In this document: piece by piece, positions 22,906-34,580 of the stretch | Layout: the number at the start of each line of letters is the position of its first letter | How positions within the stretch are numbered: position 1 is the first letter of the stretch | Origin: Mimachlamys varia | Lineage: Eukaryota > Mollusca > Bivalvia > Pectinida > Pectinidae | Length of the DNA: 64,000 nucleotides | NCBI GenBank assembly: GCA_947623455.1 | Contig: OX392527.1 | Span: forward strand, 31,240,201-31,304,200 | Reading direction: 5' to 3' | Position numbers and translations under genes: made by a program | Notes under the pieces: model-generated | The model's input: only the letters and a program-made list of their open reading frames with translations | Told to the model about the DNA's origin: nothing | Databases searched by the model: none

Positions 22906-25686
22906 CCTAAAAACAGAATATCCAGTTGAGGCGTTCACAGAGATATTCATTGCAAAAGTAACTGAGGGCAATACATATTCCCAATTTGTTCGAGCCGAGT
23001 TCATGTATGGCGTGAGCTTCGTAGCAAGAGTGGCATGGGTGCGTTCGCATGCTCCTAAGCAATGGTGAGCAAAGCTTGGCGTGAACTCCTGTTTGATGTC
23101 AAGTAAACGACACAGCTCAGCAGTGATCTTGGCAGTGAACTCTGTCCCTCTGTCAGATATAAGGGTGTCACATACACCAAATGTAGTAAAAAGCTGGTAC
23201 AAGGCCTGGGAGACAGTACAAGCATCGTCACTTGCTATAGGCACACTGTAAAAGTATTTACTGAACATGTCGACAGCTGTCAGAATATAGGACTTTCCTG
23301 ACGGAGTTAAGGGCAAAGGCCCATAACTATCAACTTCCCACACACGAAATGGCTCAGATGGGGTGCGGTATGCCACAATCCCAGATTTGGTATGCTGTTG
23401 AGTGAGTTTGCGCTGCTGACAAGGCACACATGATCGGACATAGTTTGCAATGACATCAGCCATGTTATGGAAGAAATAATGTTCTTTAACACGGTCCAAA
23501 CTGTCCTGGATGCCTCCGTGTCCTCCTAAAGGACTGTCATGGTATAGCTGAAGAACACCCTCTACTAAACACTTGGGGAGAGCTAACTGAAACTTTGCCA
23601 TGGCTTTAGTCCTCTTAGCTTTAGTTACACGTGAGTGGAACAAAACATTGTCTATGAGCATATAATCAGAGCTCTTCAGTAAGATGGAACGGGCTTCCTT
23701 TTGCATATCTGGTAAGGTACCGTTGAGATGATACATGTAAATATCATGAAGGGAACCATCCTTTCTTTGCAATTGAGCCATTTGAACTGCAGACTTCCCT
23801 AACAGGGTAAGGGATTGATTTTGAACATTTGGATTGTCCGAGATGTACTCAGAAGTATCATCCATATTTACATGTGTATCATTGTCTTCTTCAGTCGTAA
23901 TCTTGAATTTTTCCTGAGAATCATCTGTTCTGTGCAATGAACAATCAACATCTGTAGTGACATCAAACCAACTGTCTTTATCAGTATTATCAATCTCTGT
24001 AGTAACATTGAACAGACTGTCTCTATCAGTATCTGGTAAGGCTAAGTTAAGACCAGGAAACTCACTGTCTCTATCAGTCTGTGAACACTTTTCAGAACTA
24101 GACACGACATGACCATTCACAATATCCTGTAATAAAACTGGACTATGAGGCTGTTGAAAAGGTTTGTATTGAAGAAGATCATCACACTTGACGGAAGCCG
24201 TTGTACGACGCTTATAATGAGGGCGCTTTAGTCGGGTTTGAGAATCCATGTCATCTTCCGTGTCTGCATCATATTCGCATGCAGGTTCTAGATCAACAGT
24301 CTTGAATGGAACACATATATGATTTGTTTCGACATCCTGAACATCTGAATCCTTCCTATGCAGAAAATCCTGCAAACAATCACCAGTAGAAAGTTTAATT
24401 GCAGGCAATGGTTCCTCAACAGAAGGAAAATGTGGGTCCTCCTCATCAGGACTGGCTTCAAGTACCGGAAGTAGAGGAGATGGATGGCAGCGAGACAGAG
24501 CATTCGGTACAGTCATTTGTGTTGCAGGTTTGTATTTAATTTGCAGATCATACTGCTGTAATATTGCCAGCCATCTTTCGTAGATCGCACCACGCAGTTT
24601 GTTTTGGAAAAGAGGTCGGAGTGCCTGATGGTCGCACTCTACAATAAAATGGGTACCTCGCACATAGGACGCACAATCTGTTACAGCCGTGATCACACCT
24701 AAGAGTTCCAGCTTGGTAGGCCCATATGACTGTTGCCATCGATTTAACCCTTTGGAGCCAAACCTAACAACATGTGTAGACTTGTCCTCATATATTTGGT
24801 ACAGCATATAGCCGAGACCTTTGCTTGATGTATCCACTGCAATACGGAATGGAATGTCAAATCTTGGAAATGACAGCACTTCAGAGTTAATAAGTAAGTC
24901 TTTGAGTTTCTGGAAAGCTGCTGTATGCTCTGTTGTCCAATAAAACTTCACAGACTTTTTCAAGAGAGCGTGCAGGGGAGCTGCAGTAGCACTATAATTT
25001 GGAATAAACTTTCTAAACCAATTCAGTAAGCCCATGGCGCGCCGAAGCTCCTTCACATTGGTTGGTCGAGGATAATTTCTTATACATTCAATACGGTCAG
25101 ACGGTGGATTGATTCCATTTTTGGAAATTTCATGACCAAGAAATACTACTTTCTGACATGCAAATCTACACTTCCGAGGTCCTAGTTTCAAACCGGCATT
25201 GTGAAATCTTTCAAGAACTTCTGTAATATCTTTTAAATGTTGTTCAAATGTGTCTGACACAATAATTACATCATCAAGATAGCACAATACAGACTTAAAT
25301 ACCAACCCTTTCAATACTTTGTCCATCAATAATTGAAATGTATTTGGGGCCGTCTTCAAACCCATAGGTAGTCTCTGGAATTTGAATGTTCCAAAGCAAG
25401 TGTTAAATGCTGTTAAATTTGAAGAATCTTTAGAAATTCCCATTTGGAAAAATCCTGAACTGAGATCTATAGATGATATAAAATTTGGTGTGATTTGGCT
25501 AAATGACTCGGTTAGTTCTTGTACATCAGGTATATTGTATACAAAATCTTGTGTTTGAGAATTCAAGTATCTGAAATCACAACAAAATCTGTAAGAACTA
25601 AGGTGAGTATCCTTTGTAGGTTTAGTCTGAGATCCACTCAATTCTTTCCTCTTTGCTACCAAGACAATGGGGCTAGTGATAGGCAT
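22813..25686 (-). CDS. pol: Gypsy pol: reverse transcriptase, RNase H, integrase
   Basis: A 957-residue frame. The RT palm shows SSIDLSSGFFQMGIS (about residues 71-85) and the catalytic YLDD at about 136-139 (near 25,275). RNase H shows IAVDTSSKGLGYML, a KLELLGV Glu and DHQAL. The integrase has a zinc-binding H-H-C-C segment ending VRSCVPCQQRK and a D,D-35-E core with EVDSYGP, ISDRGTEF and ACERTH. A long acidic, low-complexity linker separates RNase H from integrase. The N-terminal edge of the RT lies in another frame (25,656-26,090). The last about 30 residues after 22,908 are out of frame. The catalytic residues look intact; the polyprotein as read is broken at both ends. Confidence 0.9.
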   Translation of the reverse strand: MPITSPIVLVAKRKELSGSQTKPTKDTHLSSYRFCCDFRYLNSQTQDFVYNIPDVQELTESFSQITPNFISSIDLSSGFFQMGISKDSSNLTAFNTCFGTFKFQRLPMGLKTAPNTFQLLMDKVLKGLVFKSVLCYLDDVIIVSDTFEQHLKDITEVLERFHNAGLKLGPRKCRFACQKVVFLGHEISKNGINPPSDRIECIRNYPRPTNVKELRRAMGLLNWFRKFIPNYSATAAPLHALLKKSVKFYWTTEHTAAFQKLKDLLINSEVLSFPRFDIPFRIAVDTSSKGLGYMLYQIYEDKSTHVVRFGSKGLNRWQQSYGPTKLELLGVITAVTDCASYVRGTHFIVECDHQALRPLFQNKLRGAIYERWLAILQQYDLQIKYKPATQMTVPNALSRCHPSPLLPVLEASPDEEDPHFPSVEEPLPAIKLSTGDCLQDFLHRKDSDVQDVETNHICVPFKTVDLEPACEYDADTEDDMDSQTRLKRPHYKRRTTASVKCDDLLQYKPFQQPHSPVLLQDIVNGHVVSSSEKCSQTDRDSEFPGLNLALPDTDRDSLFNVTTEIDNTDKDSWFDVTTDVDCSLHRTDDSQEKFKITTEEDNDTHVNMDDTSEYISDNPNVQNQSLTLLGKSAVQMAQLQRKDGSLHDIYMYHLNGTLPDMQKEARSILLKSSDYMLIDNVLFHSRVTKAKRTKAMAKFQLALPKCLVEGVLQLYHDSPLGGHGGIQDSLDRVKEHYFFHNMADVIANYVRSCVPCQQRKLTQQHTKSGIVAYRTPSEPFRVWEVDSYGPLPLTPSGKSYILTAVDMFSKYFYSVPIASDDACTVSQALYQLFTTFGVCDTLISDRGTEFTAKITAELCRLLDIKQEFTPSFAHHCLGACERTHATLATKLTPYMNSARTNWEYVLPSVTFAMNISVNASTGYSVFRSYLDRDPAFPCLHIYHPQIFMDCPGRCMPT

Positions 25687-26113
25687 ATTCTGACTTTCTG
25701 TGACAGGGGCAATAACACTCCCTGTGACAGAAGTTCATCAAGTTGGGAACGTAAAACTTCCCTCTTATCAGGTGGGAGGCGGTATGGCCTCTGATATTTT
25801 GGAACATAATCAGGTTTGAGGTGGATTTCATGCTCAACCATCGAAGTGAAACCTAGTTTTGGTTTGTCATGGGTTACAAATACATCTTGTTTATCATACA
25901 AACACTGTTTTAGCTGATCTGTTTGATCATTTGTGAGTGAATTAGAGCCAGTAAAGTCAAAATTACTACAAAAAGTCTCATAATCACACGTGTCGCTAGT
26001 ACATGTTTCAACATTTTCTGATCTATGACTTTGTACATTGTCACACCTCGAGACTTTCTCTGGATTGTCACACTGAATATTGTTACACATGTCAAAGGGT
26101 ACAACAATGGCAT
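25656..26113 (-). pseudogene. N-terminal part of gypsy pol, out of frame
   Basis: The frame at 26,090-25,656 carries the sequence expected upstream of the RT palm: a connector with HEIHLKPDYVPKYQRPYRLP, then REVLRSQLDELLSQGV. It then loses similarity near 25,715, where the main pol frame (offset by one base) takes over. The N-terminal part before QTDQLKQCL is Cys/Asn/Asp-rich and unrecognised; no protease D-S/T-G motif is visible. Confidence 0.8.
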
Positions 26114-26544
26114 ATATACGAGATTGTTCTAGTTTGGTTTTTTTTTTTTCATAAATCCGAGGACCACGTGGCCGCCATTGGTGTAATCGGCGTACAAAAA
26201 TGCCAAAGTTAATTGAAAATCACAAATAGCACTGTCATGCACATAGATGATATCTATCACCAACCTGGTCGTATTATCCTTGACAAATACATGTTCGTAA
26301 AGTACTAGTTCATGCATAGGAATATATTCACAATAGTGATAAGGGTCGTCGACGAAAAAGTAAAATCACAAAAGTTCAGTAAATTCAGTGTCGCTCCCTG
26401 GAACCACGTGTCATATTATCAGCATAGAAAGTTTTTTTGTTGTTGTAACACTCACGCAGCGACAATAGCTCTTTTGCATGATGTCAAATGTATCCTGCGA
26501 ACAACGATGTTGCTACTTTGTTGTAGATTCGGATTTCTCCACCA
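26114..26544 (-). other. Leader region of the LTR element, gag absent
   Basis: On the coding strand the 5' LTR is followed at once by TGGTGGAGAAATCC (26,544 downward). Its TGG start is what a tRNA primer-binding site needs, but I could not assign a tRNA. A 62-codon frame at 26,317-26,129 ends in a lysine run and shows no gag or protease motif. Confidence 0.6.
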
Positions 26545-26753
26545 TGTGATGTTTGAGAGGGTATAATAGTCTTTTCTTGACGGACAACGTATAAAACATA
26601 CGACATCTTTCTTCTTTACATTTTATTCAATTCTGTACTTTATTACAAAAGAGCTCCCACCAAGGGAGTGAATATTAACAAAAAGAGTTATTTCCCCTTT
26701 GACCATTAGCTACTACAACTCTCAAGTGTCCCAGTATAACCATGTACACAACA
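26545..26753 (-). repeat. 5' LTR (relative to the element)
   Basis: 209 bp, apparently identical to 20,472-20,680. On the coding strand it begins tgttgtgtacatgg and ends caaacatcaca. It should hold the element's promoter and polyadenylation signal; neither was mapped with confidence. Confidence 0.95.
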
Positions 26754-26960
26754 TTAGCTATGGAATATCACATAGGTTGCCGTAGTAGGTATGCTAATAT
26801 TGGCAATTGGAGATATATATATATACCGTAGTATGCTAAAATTAGCAATTGTATATCACATAGATTGCTATAGTAGACTAATATTGGCTATGTTTTGCTA
26901 ATATTGGCTCTATTGAATATCACATACACGTAGACTGACGTAGTAGGCTAATGTTGGTTA
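26754..26960. repeat. Degenerate tandem repeat, right of the LTR element
   Basis: Continuation of the array at 20,318-20,471: repeated 'gctaatattggc-att', 'atatcacata-attgc' and 'gtagtaggct'. It ends near 26,960 with 'taggctaatgttgg'. Confidence 0.7.
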
Positions 26961-29314
26961 TTCTTCTGTGTCCACGTTCACAAGTAGTTTTCATAAGTGG
27001 ATTTTTTATTGGCATACCATATATGGTAGTTCTTATATATAACAATTAAGATGATGCAAGTCCTGCCGTTCCTGCCTCCTCTTCCATTACTGCTCTGACA
27101 AACAGACAAATCCCCGCGGTTAGCTATTACGTCGATTGGTCACCCTGTCAAGTAGATTGATAGCTCCGCGGAGACATTCAAATCTCTGAGAAACAATCCA
27201 GTCTGATTGGTAAGGTCCTTAATATCGAGAATGCAGGTAGCGTGTTCCCCGAGGGAGAGGCGATTTACTGTATGACCTTTCCTTGTACCCTCAGTCCCGA
27301 GGGTCAAACCTGAGGTGACATTTCTTAGTATAGAACATATTATCAATTTATATCACAAAAAAACATCTACGTGCGAAGTGTTGAAAGTCAAACGTATCAC
27401 AGTCAATCATTCAACAGCGATGTGAAACAGTAATACGATTGTTTTTCAGTAGTCTTTTTATGGCATAAAACTCTTTTTGAATTATTAAATTAAAAAGAGC
27501 TCACGTCTAAGCGATTTACAAAATATGTCTTTACATAAATTTCAAAATCTCTTGGGCATATTACTTTTAGATTACATTTTCTTTTGTTGTTCTTTCATGA
27601 GAATGCGTTATCAGATTATCAAATATTAATGAATACCATCAAATACACCGTAATAATTATCACATCGGTACCTAAACTACAGTGATGCCATACAAACACG
27701 ATAACGGCATCAGATTTCAATGTAACAACCCAATCGACTTTTCTCCAGTTTATTTTTATTTTTGGCAGCTTATAATAAACGGGTATATTCTATATTGCTT
27801 TTGATTGTGCAAACTTAGCAGAACCCTACCCCGTTATGTAAAATTAGAAAAATAGTCGTTATTTGAATAATAAATAACGAATAGCTGTCCAACTTCACTT
27901 TGCTTCCTTAATTTGCAAAAGGTAAGAATTTGAGATAATCTACATTTGAAATCTTAATCTGCAAACATGTATCCAGATCTTTGAGCAAAGCATCAGTTTA
28001 ATGTTCGGGGTTCTATGTGGAACTTTTGGTCAAGTCCTATATAGATTTACGTTGTTTCAAAATGGCGACGTGACCAAACAATTCATTGATTGTGTCGTAA
28101 CTCAGAAAGGTGTACATCCAAGTTTTACATGTGTGATACTTTAGAAGTTCGCAATCAGATTGACCAGACCATTTTTGAGTTCTTGATTAAAATGCAATAT
28201 ACAATTTCAACAGAACAAGATCCAAAATTGGATCAATAAGTTTTGAAATAATGAATTTGTACGAAAGATAATTATAAACGACAAATGAATTAGGGGAGTT
28301 GAGTTGCACTATTCGAGACATTCTAAGAGTTACCCAATTATACACGTGTATCTACATGTGTTTACAGATAGAACACAATATGTCGTGCACTTCTCGATAC
28401 AGCGGGGAACAAAAACAATGGCAGCTACCTGGGTGTGTAACGAGCTGCTATGACTGTACGGAAGTGGAAGATGACATCTGTGAATACCTCGGCTCGGTGT
28501 GGCATTGGGTAGGATCTCACCGGAGCCAGTAGTCGACATACCGCGAAAGTTAACGACCATAAACACTAGGGCAGTACTTACGTAACCCACGACTGGTGAA
28601 GTGGTGAATGGTGGGTGTATGTAAGGAAGCTGAAGTTTTATTGTATAACACAATTAGCCCGTTACGTAAGGTCAGAACGGCTTGCTTTTCACCACAAGAT
28701 GTTGTGCTGTTCCTACTTCCCTGGTTTAACTCGAACAATGTGTTCCAATTAAACGTCTAGGTTTTATGTGTGTTCCGGAATGTCTCCTGTGAAAGTGTTC
28801 AGGTAGCTACTTTTTCTAATAGTTTTTACAAGTCGTTAACTAATTGTCAAGAACTATGGAACTGCACATGTTCGGTATTTTTTTTATTGCAGACAGCAAT
28901 GATATATTAGACGAAACAGCACTTAGTGTAAATAGGAGTTATTAAAAAACAAACTAACATTACTTTTTTTTAACGTGAACATTTGTGTATTCTAACTTGT
29001 ATTACCTTTGATGAAATTAGAGACAAATGTTTCATGAATCGACTGTCAGCGTCCTACATCGGGCGGTGACAAGGTAAACAGTGCCCGGCGTGACAGCCAA
29101 TTTGCTAATGTCAGTAGATAATCCCTTCAACGTCATATCCCGACACTACGACTCACACGGGATCGAGTCAGCGGTGCTGATTGGAACTGTTTGACAAGAA
29201 GATCTTGTTTGATGATTGAATTCAGAAAACATTTCCTTTAACTTGTTTCTGCAGCCTCATCAGTGACATTTCTGTCCACAAATCGCTGATTATTCCCATT
29301 CTTCATTAGCAAGT
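26961..29314. other. Gene-free stretch
   Basis: Short unrelated open frames only (60-107 codons). A moderately GC-rich part at about 29,030-29,180 differs from its AT-rich surroundings. Nothing recognisable as a gene or mobile element. Confidence 0.5.
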
Positions 29315-29551
29315 AAGCCGTGCCTCAATACTGACGGAACTCATAACGCTACAAATATTACCGACACTATCCATCCTACCACCTAGTAACGACAAGCCGT
29401 GCCTCAATACTGACGGAACTCATAACGCTACAAATATTACCGACACTATCCATCCTACCACCTAGTAACGACAAGCCGTGCCTCAATACTGACGGAACTC
29501 ATAACGCTACAAATATTACCGACACTATTCATCCTTCCACCTATAGTAACG
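29315..29551. repeat. 79-bp tandem repeat, 3 copies
   Basis: Three almost identical units begin aagccgtgcctcaatactga and end ccacctagtaacgac. Unit starts are 29,315, 29,394 and 29,473. The third unit carries a few substitutions near its end (attcatccttccacctatag). Near-identity implies recent amplification. Confidence 0.93.
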
Positions 29552-29559
29552 ACAAGCGG

Positions 29560-30750
29560 AATCCCAGCAACACGGTCATGTCAAAGTACATCTGAAGCAA
29601 CAGGTATCGCCAGAGCTACTGAGCCGGGAAAAAACTTTAATACCATTTAAGTTAGAGTCGCGTGTGGATTTATTAAGCGCGCCACGCCTTTCATGACCTT
29701 GGATTTTCATCTGTAAAATCCTATTTATGTACTTCGCATTTATCGTAAAATAGAGACAAAAACACTTCAAAGACGCAGACCAGACTTGGAAATAAATGCA
29801 TGTGATACTTTTAGTGATTATACAGCAGAAAATGACGTCACTTTGGTAACAAGAAACGCATAATTCATAATGCTGCAGAAAAAAAACACTTTTTAAAGGG
29901 ACTATTGCCGTATATTTCATGGCAAGGAAACAAGAAATTAGTGCAATAATTGCTTAGGGAAGTATTCTTCTGAGAAGTCAAAATTTTCCAGTATTTGTTT
30001 TTTTATCTAATATACATTTTTGGAAAACGGGAGTTCATGGCATGGCAGAAAATGCAAAGATAATGACATGTCAGCTTGCTGGTTTTTGTGCTATGATCGG
30101 TCAACGATACCAACGTGACATAATTAGTGATTTTAAGTGAATTGTGCAGTTTTTACCAATTGCAGGACATCTTCATACAATATCTTCGGTATTTATAATC
30201 CAAAATGTATGAATATTTGCAGAAATGACAAAATTACTATTTTCTTTTAAATTATTGAAGTAAAATTTCTGTGACCTAATATTTTAACTCAGAAAAGCAA
30301 ATTTAGTTACCCCTACCCCCTTTTTTTTAATGAGAAAATCCTCATTTTTTCAACATTTTTTGCTGATTTAACACGAAATAACAAAAGTTCTGCAATTTAA
30401 CTTTTTTTTATATTTAGTACATGAAAAGAAAATGGGTTTCTCTGTCTAAAACCGTCATAAAAAGGGGGGTTAGTTAGCATGCTTTATTTTTTGTCCCATT
30501 ACTATTTAACACAATATACGGGCTTGAAATTTCGAGTTTCTCGGCTGCTGTTTGGTCGAATTGGTCACATGATCTACTACTGTATCATTGGAAATTCTGT
30601 CCCGCCCTGTTACAACAAATAAATGAAAACCGAGGTGTACGTTTGTAAACAAAGACACGTGTGCCGAGATTTATTTTCCCTTTCTTACATATTTTACACA
30701 TTGTCTATGTTCTTGTGCACATCTAGTTAACAGATGATATTTCAACAAAG
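29560..30750. other. Gene-free AT-rich stretch
   Basis: Contains homopolymer runs (T and A) around 30,320-30,420 and a 114-codon minus frame at 29,576-29,920 with no recognisable similarity. Confidence 0.5.
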
Positions 30751-31880
30751 AAAACAAGAGGCTGATAGGCCCTGTATCGCTCACCTGGATAAATTGGTAT
30801 AATCATGGTAAAATATTTCTATAAAAATGCTATGTGCAGGGACAGACCCAAAGAATTATCCTTGAAGTATATCTTTATAAATTAAAAGATAGGTTAATGG
30901 GTGGGTATCTCAACTCACTGTTTTAAAGCTCAACTGAGAACCAAGGTCCCTTGGGCTGGGCTAGACCCTTACATTAATGATAATATCATGATTGTGTTTG
31001 TTTCTGTATAGTTTTAGGGTGGGATGTCTGCAAGGGCGTGGCAGTCCCTAAGGTCATATCTAATATCATGTTTGTGATCATTTGTTTAAGTTCAGCAACT
31101 ATATACACTTCTGTATATAGTTTTGGGGTGGGGATCGCAACCGTTTAAAAGTTACAACTAAAGAGTCAAGTCTGCAAGGGCTTGGCAGATCCTGGAGTCA
31201 AATCTAAAATCATGTTTGTGTTTGTCCCTTTATGCTCAGCAATTGTATATATAGTTTGGGGATCTCAACCATTTAAAAGTTATGACTCAAGAGTCAAGTC
31301 TGCAAGGGCGTGGCAGATCCTGGAGTCAAATCTAAAATCATGTTTGTGTTTGTCCCTTTATGCTCAGCAATTGTATATATAGTTTGGGGATCTCAACCAT
31401 TTAAAAGTTATGACTCAAGAGTCAAGTCTGCAAGGGCGTGGCAGATCCTGGAGTCAAATCTAAAATCATGTTTGTGTTTGTCCCTTTATGCTCAGCAATT
31501 GTACATACAGTTTTGGGTGGGGATCTCCAACGTTTAAAAGTTATGACTCAAGTGTCAAGTCTGCAAGGGCGTGGCAGACCCTGGGGTCAAATCTAAAATC
31601 ATGTTTGAGATGTTCTCTTTATGCTAAGGAATTGTATATGTAGTTTTGGGGTGGGGATCTCAACCATTTAAAAGTTATATGAATATAGCCAAATGGACCC
31701 CTTTTGGGCCCGCCTCTCAGGCCCCTGGGGGTCAGCCCCATCATTTTTATAAATTTGAATCCCAGCCACCTAGGGAAGCTTCCTACCAAATTTGATTAAA
31801 TTCTGATAAGTGGTTAAGAAGAAGTCAATTGTTGACGGACGGAGGGACGCCAAGGTATGGCATAAGCTAACCTTGGTCCT
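30751..31880. mobile_element. Interspersed repeat with internal 128-bp minisatellite
   Basis: The left boundary 'aaaacaagaggctgataggc' plus 'cctgtatcgctcacctgg' and the right end 'gttgacggacggagggacgc' plus 'ggcataagct' resemble a very common bivalve interspersed repeat, recognised from memory. Inside are about five units sharing 'caagggcgtggcagatcctgg-gtcaaatc-aaaatcatg' at 31,031, 31,175, 31,303, 31,431 and 31,563, spaced 128-144 bp. Identical open frames in neighbouring units simply translate the repeat. Whether the element is a non-autonomous DNA transposon or another class cannot be told here. Confidence 0.7.
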
Positions 31881-31985
31881 TATGTTGTTTGTTATCAAGG
31901 AATTTAGCTAAGAAATGCCCAAACGAGGTTTTAATAATTTATTGGAAAGGCATAAGTGTATTGTAAATATTTTTCTTCCTTTCAA

Positions 31986-32378
31986 TTAAAGACCCAATAT
32001 ACCTAGCTTTCCTTAAAACTTGAAGCAAAAATCAAGCCTAATAACTTATTATATTTACAGATTTAGTTAAGATTAACTGATATCAGCAATATTCAAGATG
32101 AATTCTTATGCGTTTACCAATAGGGAAGCAGTTGAAACACGGTATTTGTGAACTCGCGTCCATTTCGACTGTCTTCTACCTTCAGCTTGTTGTTGAATAT
32201 AGGCCCAACCTGAATTATTTTGAATTCTTTGGATTTTTTGTCAAGAGTTTATTGTTAGTTACTGCTCAGGTTTACTTCATTTCAGGGTTATTTTTGCATG
32301 GTTATCAACTAGATTTTTTTTCATAATTTTTCAGAATCCCGAAACATTTCCTGAAGTTACGTATATTGGGCCTTTTAA
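31986..32378. mobile_element. TTAA-flanked MITE, copy 1 (393 bp)
   Basis: Flanked by TTAA at 31,986 and 32,375. The inward ends are agacccaatatac and, reverse-complemented, aggcccaatatacgtaac. It aligns along its whole length with copy 2 at 40,533-40,925, diverged by many substitutions. No coding capacity. TTAA target choice fits piggyBac-type mobilisation, which is inference. Confidence 0.85.
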
Positions 32379-32845
32379 GTTTAATTTCGGGATGTAACAA
32401 AGTACTTGAAAATGATTTTTTTTTCGATTTCTCAAATTGATAGCCTTTATCAAATAAATATATCACACAATGATACTCTATGCCAGCTATATAATCACAA
32501 GCCCTATAGATACATTTCAGTATTACCCCACTGGCTTGCCTCGTTAATGGTCTTACAACAAGAGTCAAAACTAAAGTGAAAATGTAGATGAGAATTTATT
32601 TCATGAAGTACATAATCTGTTATAGAAGACGCCATTACATGTAACACCAAGCTTAGCTAACACATTATGCGTTAAAACAAATCTGTATAAATAATATATC
32701 AACATACTCTTACAAAATACAGATGTCAACTATAACGAAATAAATCAAATGTGATTGAGATAAAATGTTAAGACTGAATAGTTAAAACAATAAAATCTAT
32801 CAATTCATTTGATTAAATCACATACCTTAAAAACATTTAATTAAC
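32379..32845. other. Gene-free AT-rich stretch
   Basis: AT-rich DNA between the MITE and the 42-bp array; no feature recognised. Confidence 0.5.
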
Positions 32846-33150
32846 TTTATGAACATTTTATGATATACAATCTACCAACTAATGAATTTCATGAACATTA
32901 TATGATATACAATGTACCAAATAAATAAAAGAACTTCATGAACATTATATGATATACAAATGTACAATACATACCAACTAATGAATTTCATCAACATCAT
33001 CTGATATACAATGTACCAACTAATGAACTTCATGAACATTATATGATATTAAGTGTACCAACTAATGAACTTCATGAACATTATATGATATTAAGTGTAC
33101 CAACTAATGAATTTCATCAACATTATCTGATATACAATGTACCAATTATT
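32830..33150. repeat. 42-bp minisatellite, about 7 copies
   Basis: The unit combines 'accaactaatgaa-ttcat' with 'gaacattatatgatatac' and 'aatgt'. Copies of gaacat/caacat fall at 32,851, 32,893, 32,940, 32,992, 33,034, 33,076 and 33,118, mostly 42 bp apart with two longer intervals. Confidence 0.9.
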
Positions 33151-34155
33151 TGAGAACTGTTATCACTGTTTTATATCACAAACTAATGGGTGAACTGTCC
33201 CTGGACACCATCACACACACATATCATCATCAAAACTTTCTCTAAGTTATTGACATTAACCATTGACATATACAACATAAATGGGACTCTAGATATGTCA
33301 GTATCACACTAGATTTTAAAGCATTTTTGTGGAACTTACAAATACATGTGAATTGAAGTGCAAATTAAATATCATAATAAATAGGCCTATACCTTATATA
33401 CATACATCTATAATAAAATGACAATTAAGAATTGCAATAATTATTCCATTCCAATTAACACCCATTTTAATTGTGACACCTGACGTGATTAACTTTGACC
33501 CGTGGGATTACGAAGTTTGTGACAAAAATTGCACTTGTATTTGTAACCTATCAACATGCATCAAAACAGATTTTAGATCCAGAAAAAAAACACTCTTTCT
33601 TTAATAAATTAAGTTGTTATGAAATAGACTAAAGGGAATTTCGAAGTGGTCATTGTATGTCCTTGGAAGTAAAATATGGGGGGGGGGAGAGAAGCAATAA
33701 AATATGTTTAAACTAAGTGGGATGGGGGTCCAGACGCATGCTAACACTGCAGCCTGGTAAATTATGAATAATGAAATGTGCCATTTTCTAAGGACATAGC
33801 ATTTAATTATCAACCAAACATTTAATGTATTGGGACAAATAAGCTAAAGTATAAAAATACAATATTTAATTACAAAAAATATCTTGGAATAAGTCACCGT
33901 TTATGATTGAAAGCACACAGAGTACAATAATTGTGCCATCACTATGTATCCTGTGATCCATTAACTAACAGTCTGTGATTGTCGTAATATCTATGGAGAG
34001 TTTATGGTTCATTTGTCTTGTTTTGCATCACACATTGTCAACATTTTCTTTTATATTAGAAACTCATGCTTGATTATGAATTTTACTCTTAAACACAGTA
34101 ATTTTCATAACATTTCAGTTTTATGTTGTACACACTGTATTATCAACCCTATTGG
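33151..34155. other. Gene-free stretch
   Basis: AT-rich DNA with a G run at about 33,678-33,687. Short unrelated open frames only. Confidence 0.5.
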
Positions 34156-34580
34156 AATTCTAATGTGGGTAAAAGTACATGTATCACATACTTTCAGTGT
34201 TATTGATCAGAACAGTATCGGAAAGGTATTTCTATTTGGTAAAAGTACCAGGGTTTTTGCTAGGTTTGGTTTAACTTGGTAAATATAAGTAGCCGATGGA
34301 CAATTCTAATGTGGGCAAAAGTACATGTATCACATACTTTCAGTGTTATTTATCAGAACAGTATAGGAAAGGAATTCGTATTTGGTAAAAAAAAACAGAG
34401 TATTTGCTAGGTTTGGTTTAACTTGGTAAATATAAGTAGCTAATGGATAACTGGTAATAAGTATCCACTAGCCTTACTTGGTAAGTATTTGGTGGCTCAC
34501 TTTGGTTACGTATCCAATAGATTTAATTGGTAAGTATTTAGTGGCTAATTTTGGTAAGTATCAAAAATATACTTACTTGG
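34156..34580. repeat. 146-bp duplication and 'ttggtaagtat' repeats
   Basis: Two copies of a unit starting aattctaatgtggg lie at 34,156 and 34,302 (146 bp apart). They are followed by degenerate short repeats of 'ttggtaagtatt-agtggct' up to about 34,580. The second copy has an A run (34,387-34,395) where the first has 'agtacc'. Confidence 0.85.

Larger units (their letters stand above)
20472..26753 (-). mobile_element. Ty3/gypsy-type LTR retrotransposon, gag lacking
   Basis: This 6,282-bp element is bounded by two 209-bp LTRs that I read as identical, each starting TG and ending CA. It is flanked by a short TTAG duplication (20,468-20,471 and 26,754-26,757). The coding strand is minus, with domain order RT, RNase H, integrase, then a chromodomain-like tail: standard gypsy order. 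Only about 430 bp separate the 5' LTR from the start of the RT region, and no gag, zinc knuckle or protease is visible there. The frame shifts near 25,715 and near 22,908, the latter beside an A run. Identical LTRs imply recent insertion, so the breaks are either very young mutations or sequencing indels. The missing gag suggests an internal deletion or dependence on a helper copy. Confidence 0.93.

Noticed and set aside
22193..23068. Plus-strand frames at 22,193-22,462 and 22,592-23,068
   Set aside because: They are antisense shadows of the integrase coding region on the minus strand.
26523..26544. Specific tRNA primer assignment for the LTR element
   Set aside because: The sequence after the 5' LTR begins TGG as required, but I could not match it to a particular tRNA 3' end by eye.
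31182..31537. Two overlapping frames with identical peptides (MADPGVKSKIMFVFVPLCSA...)
   Set aside because: They are the same tandem unit read twice at a 128-bp distance within an interspersed repeat.
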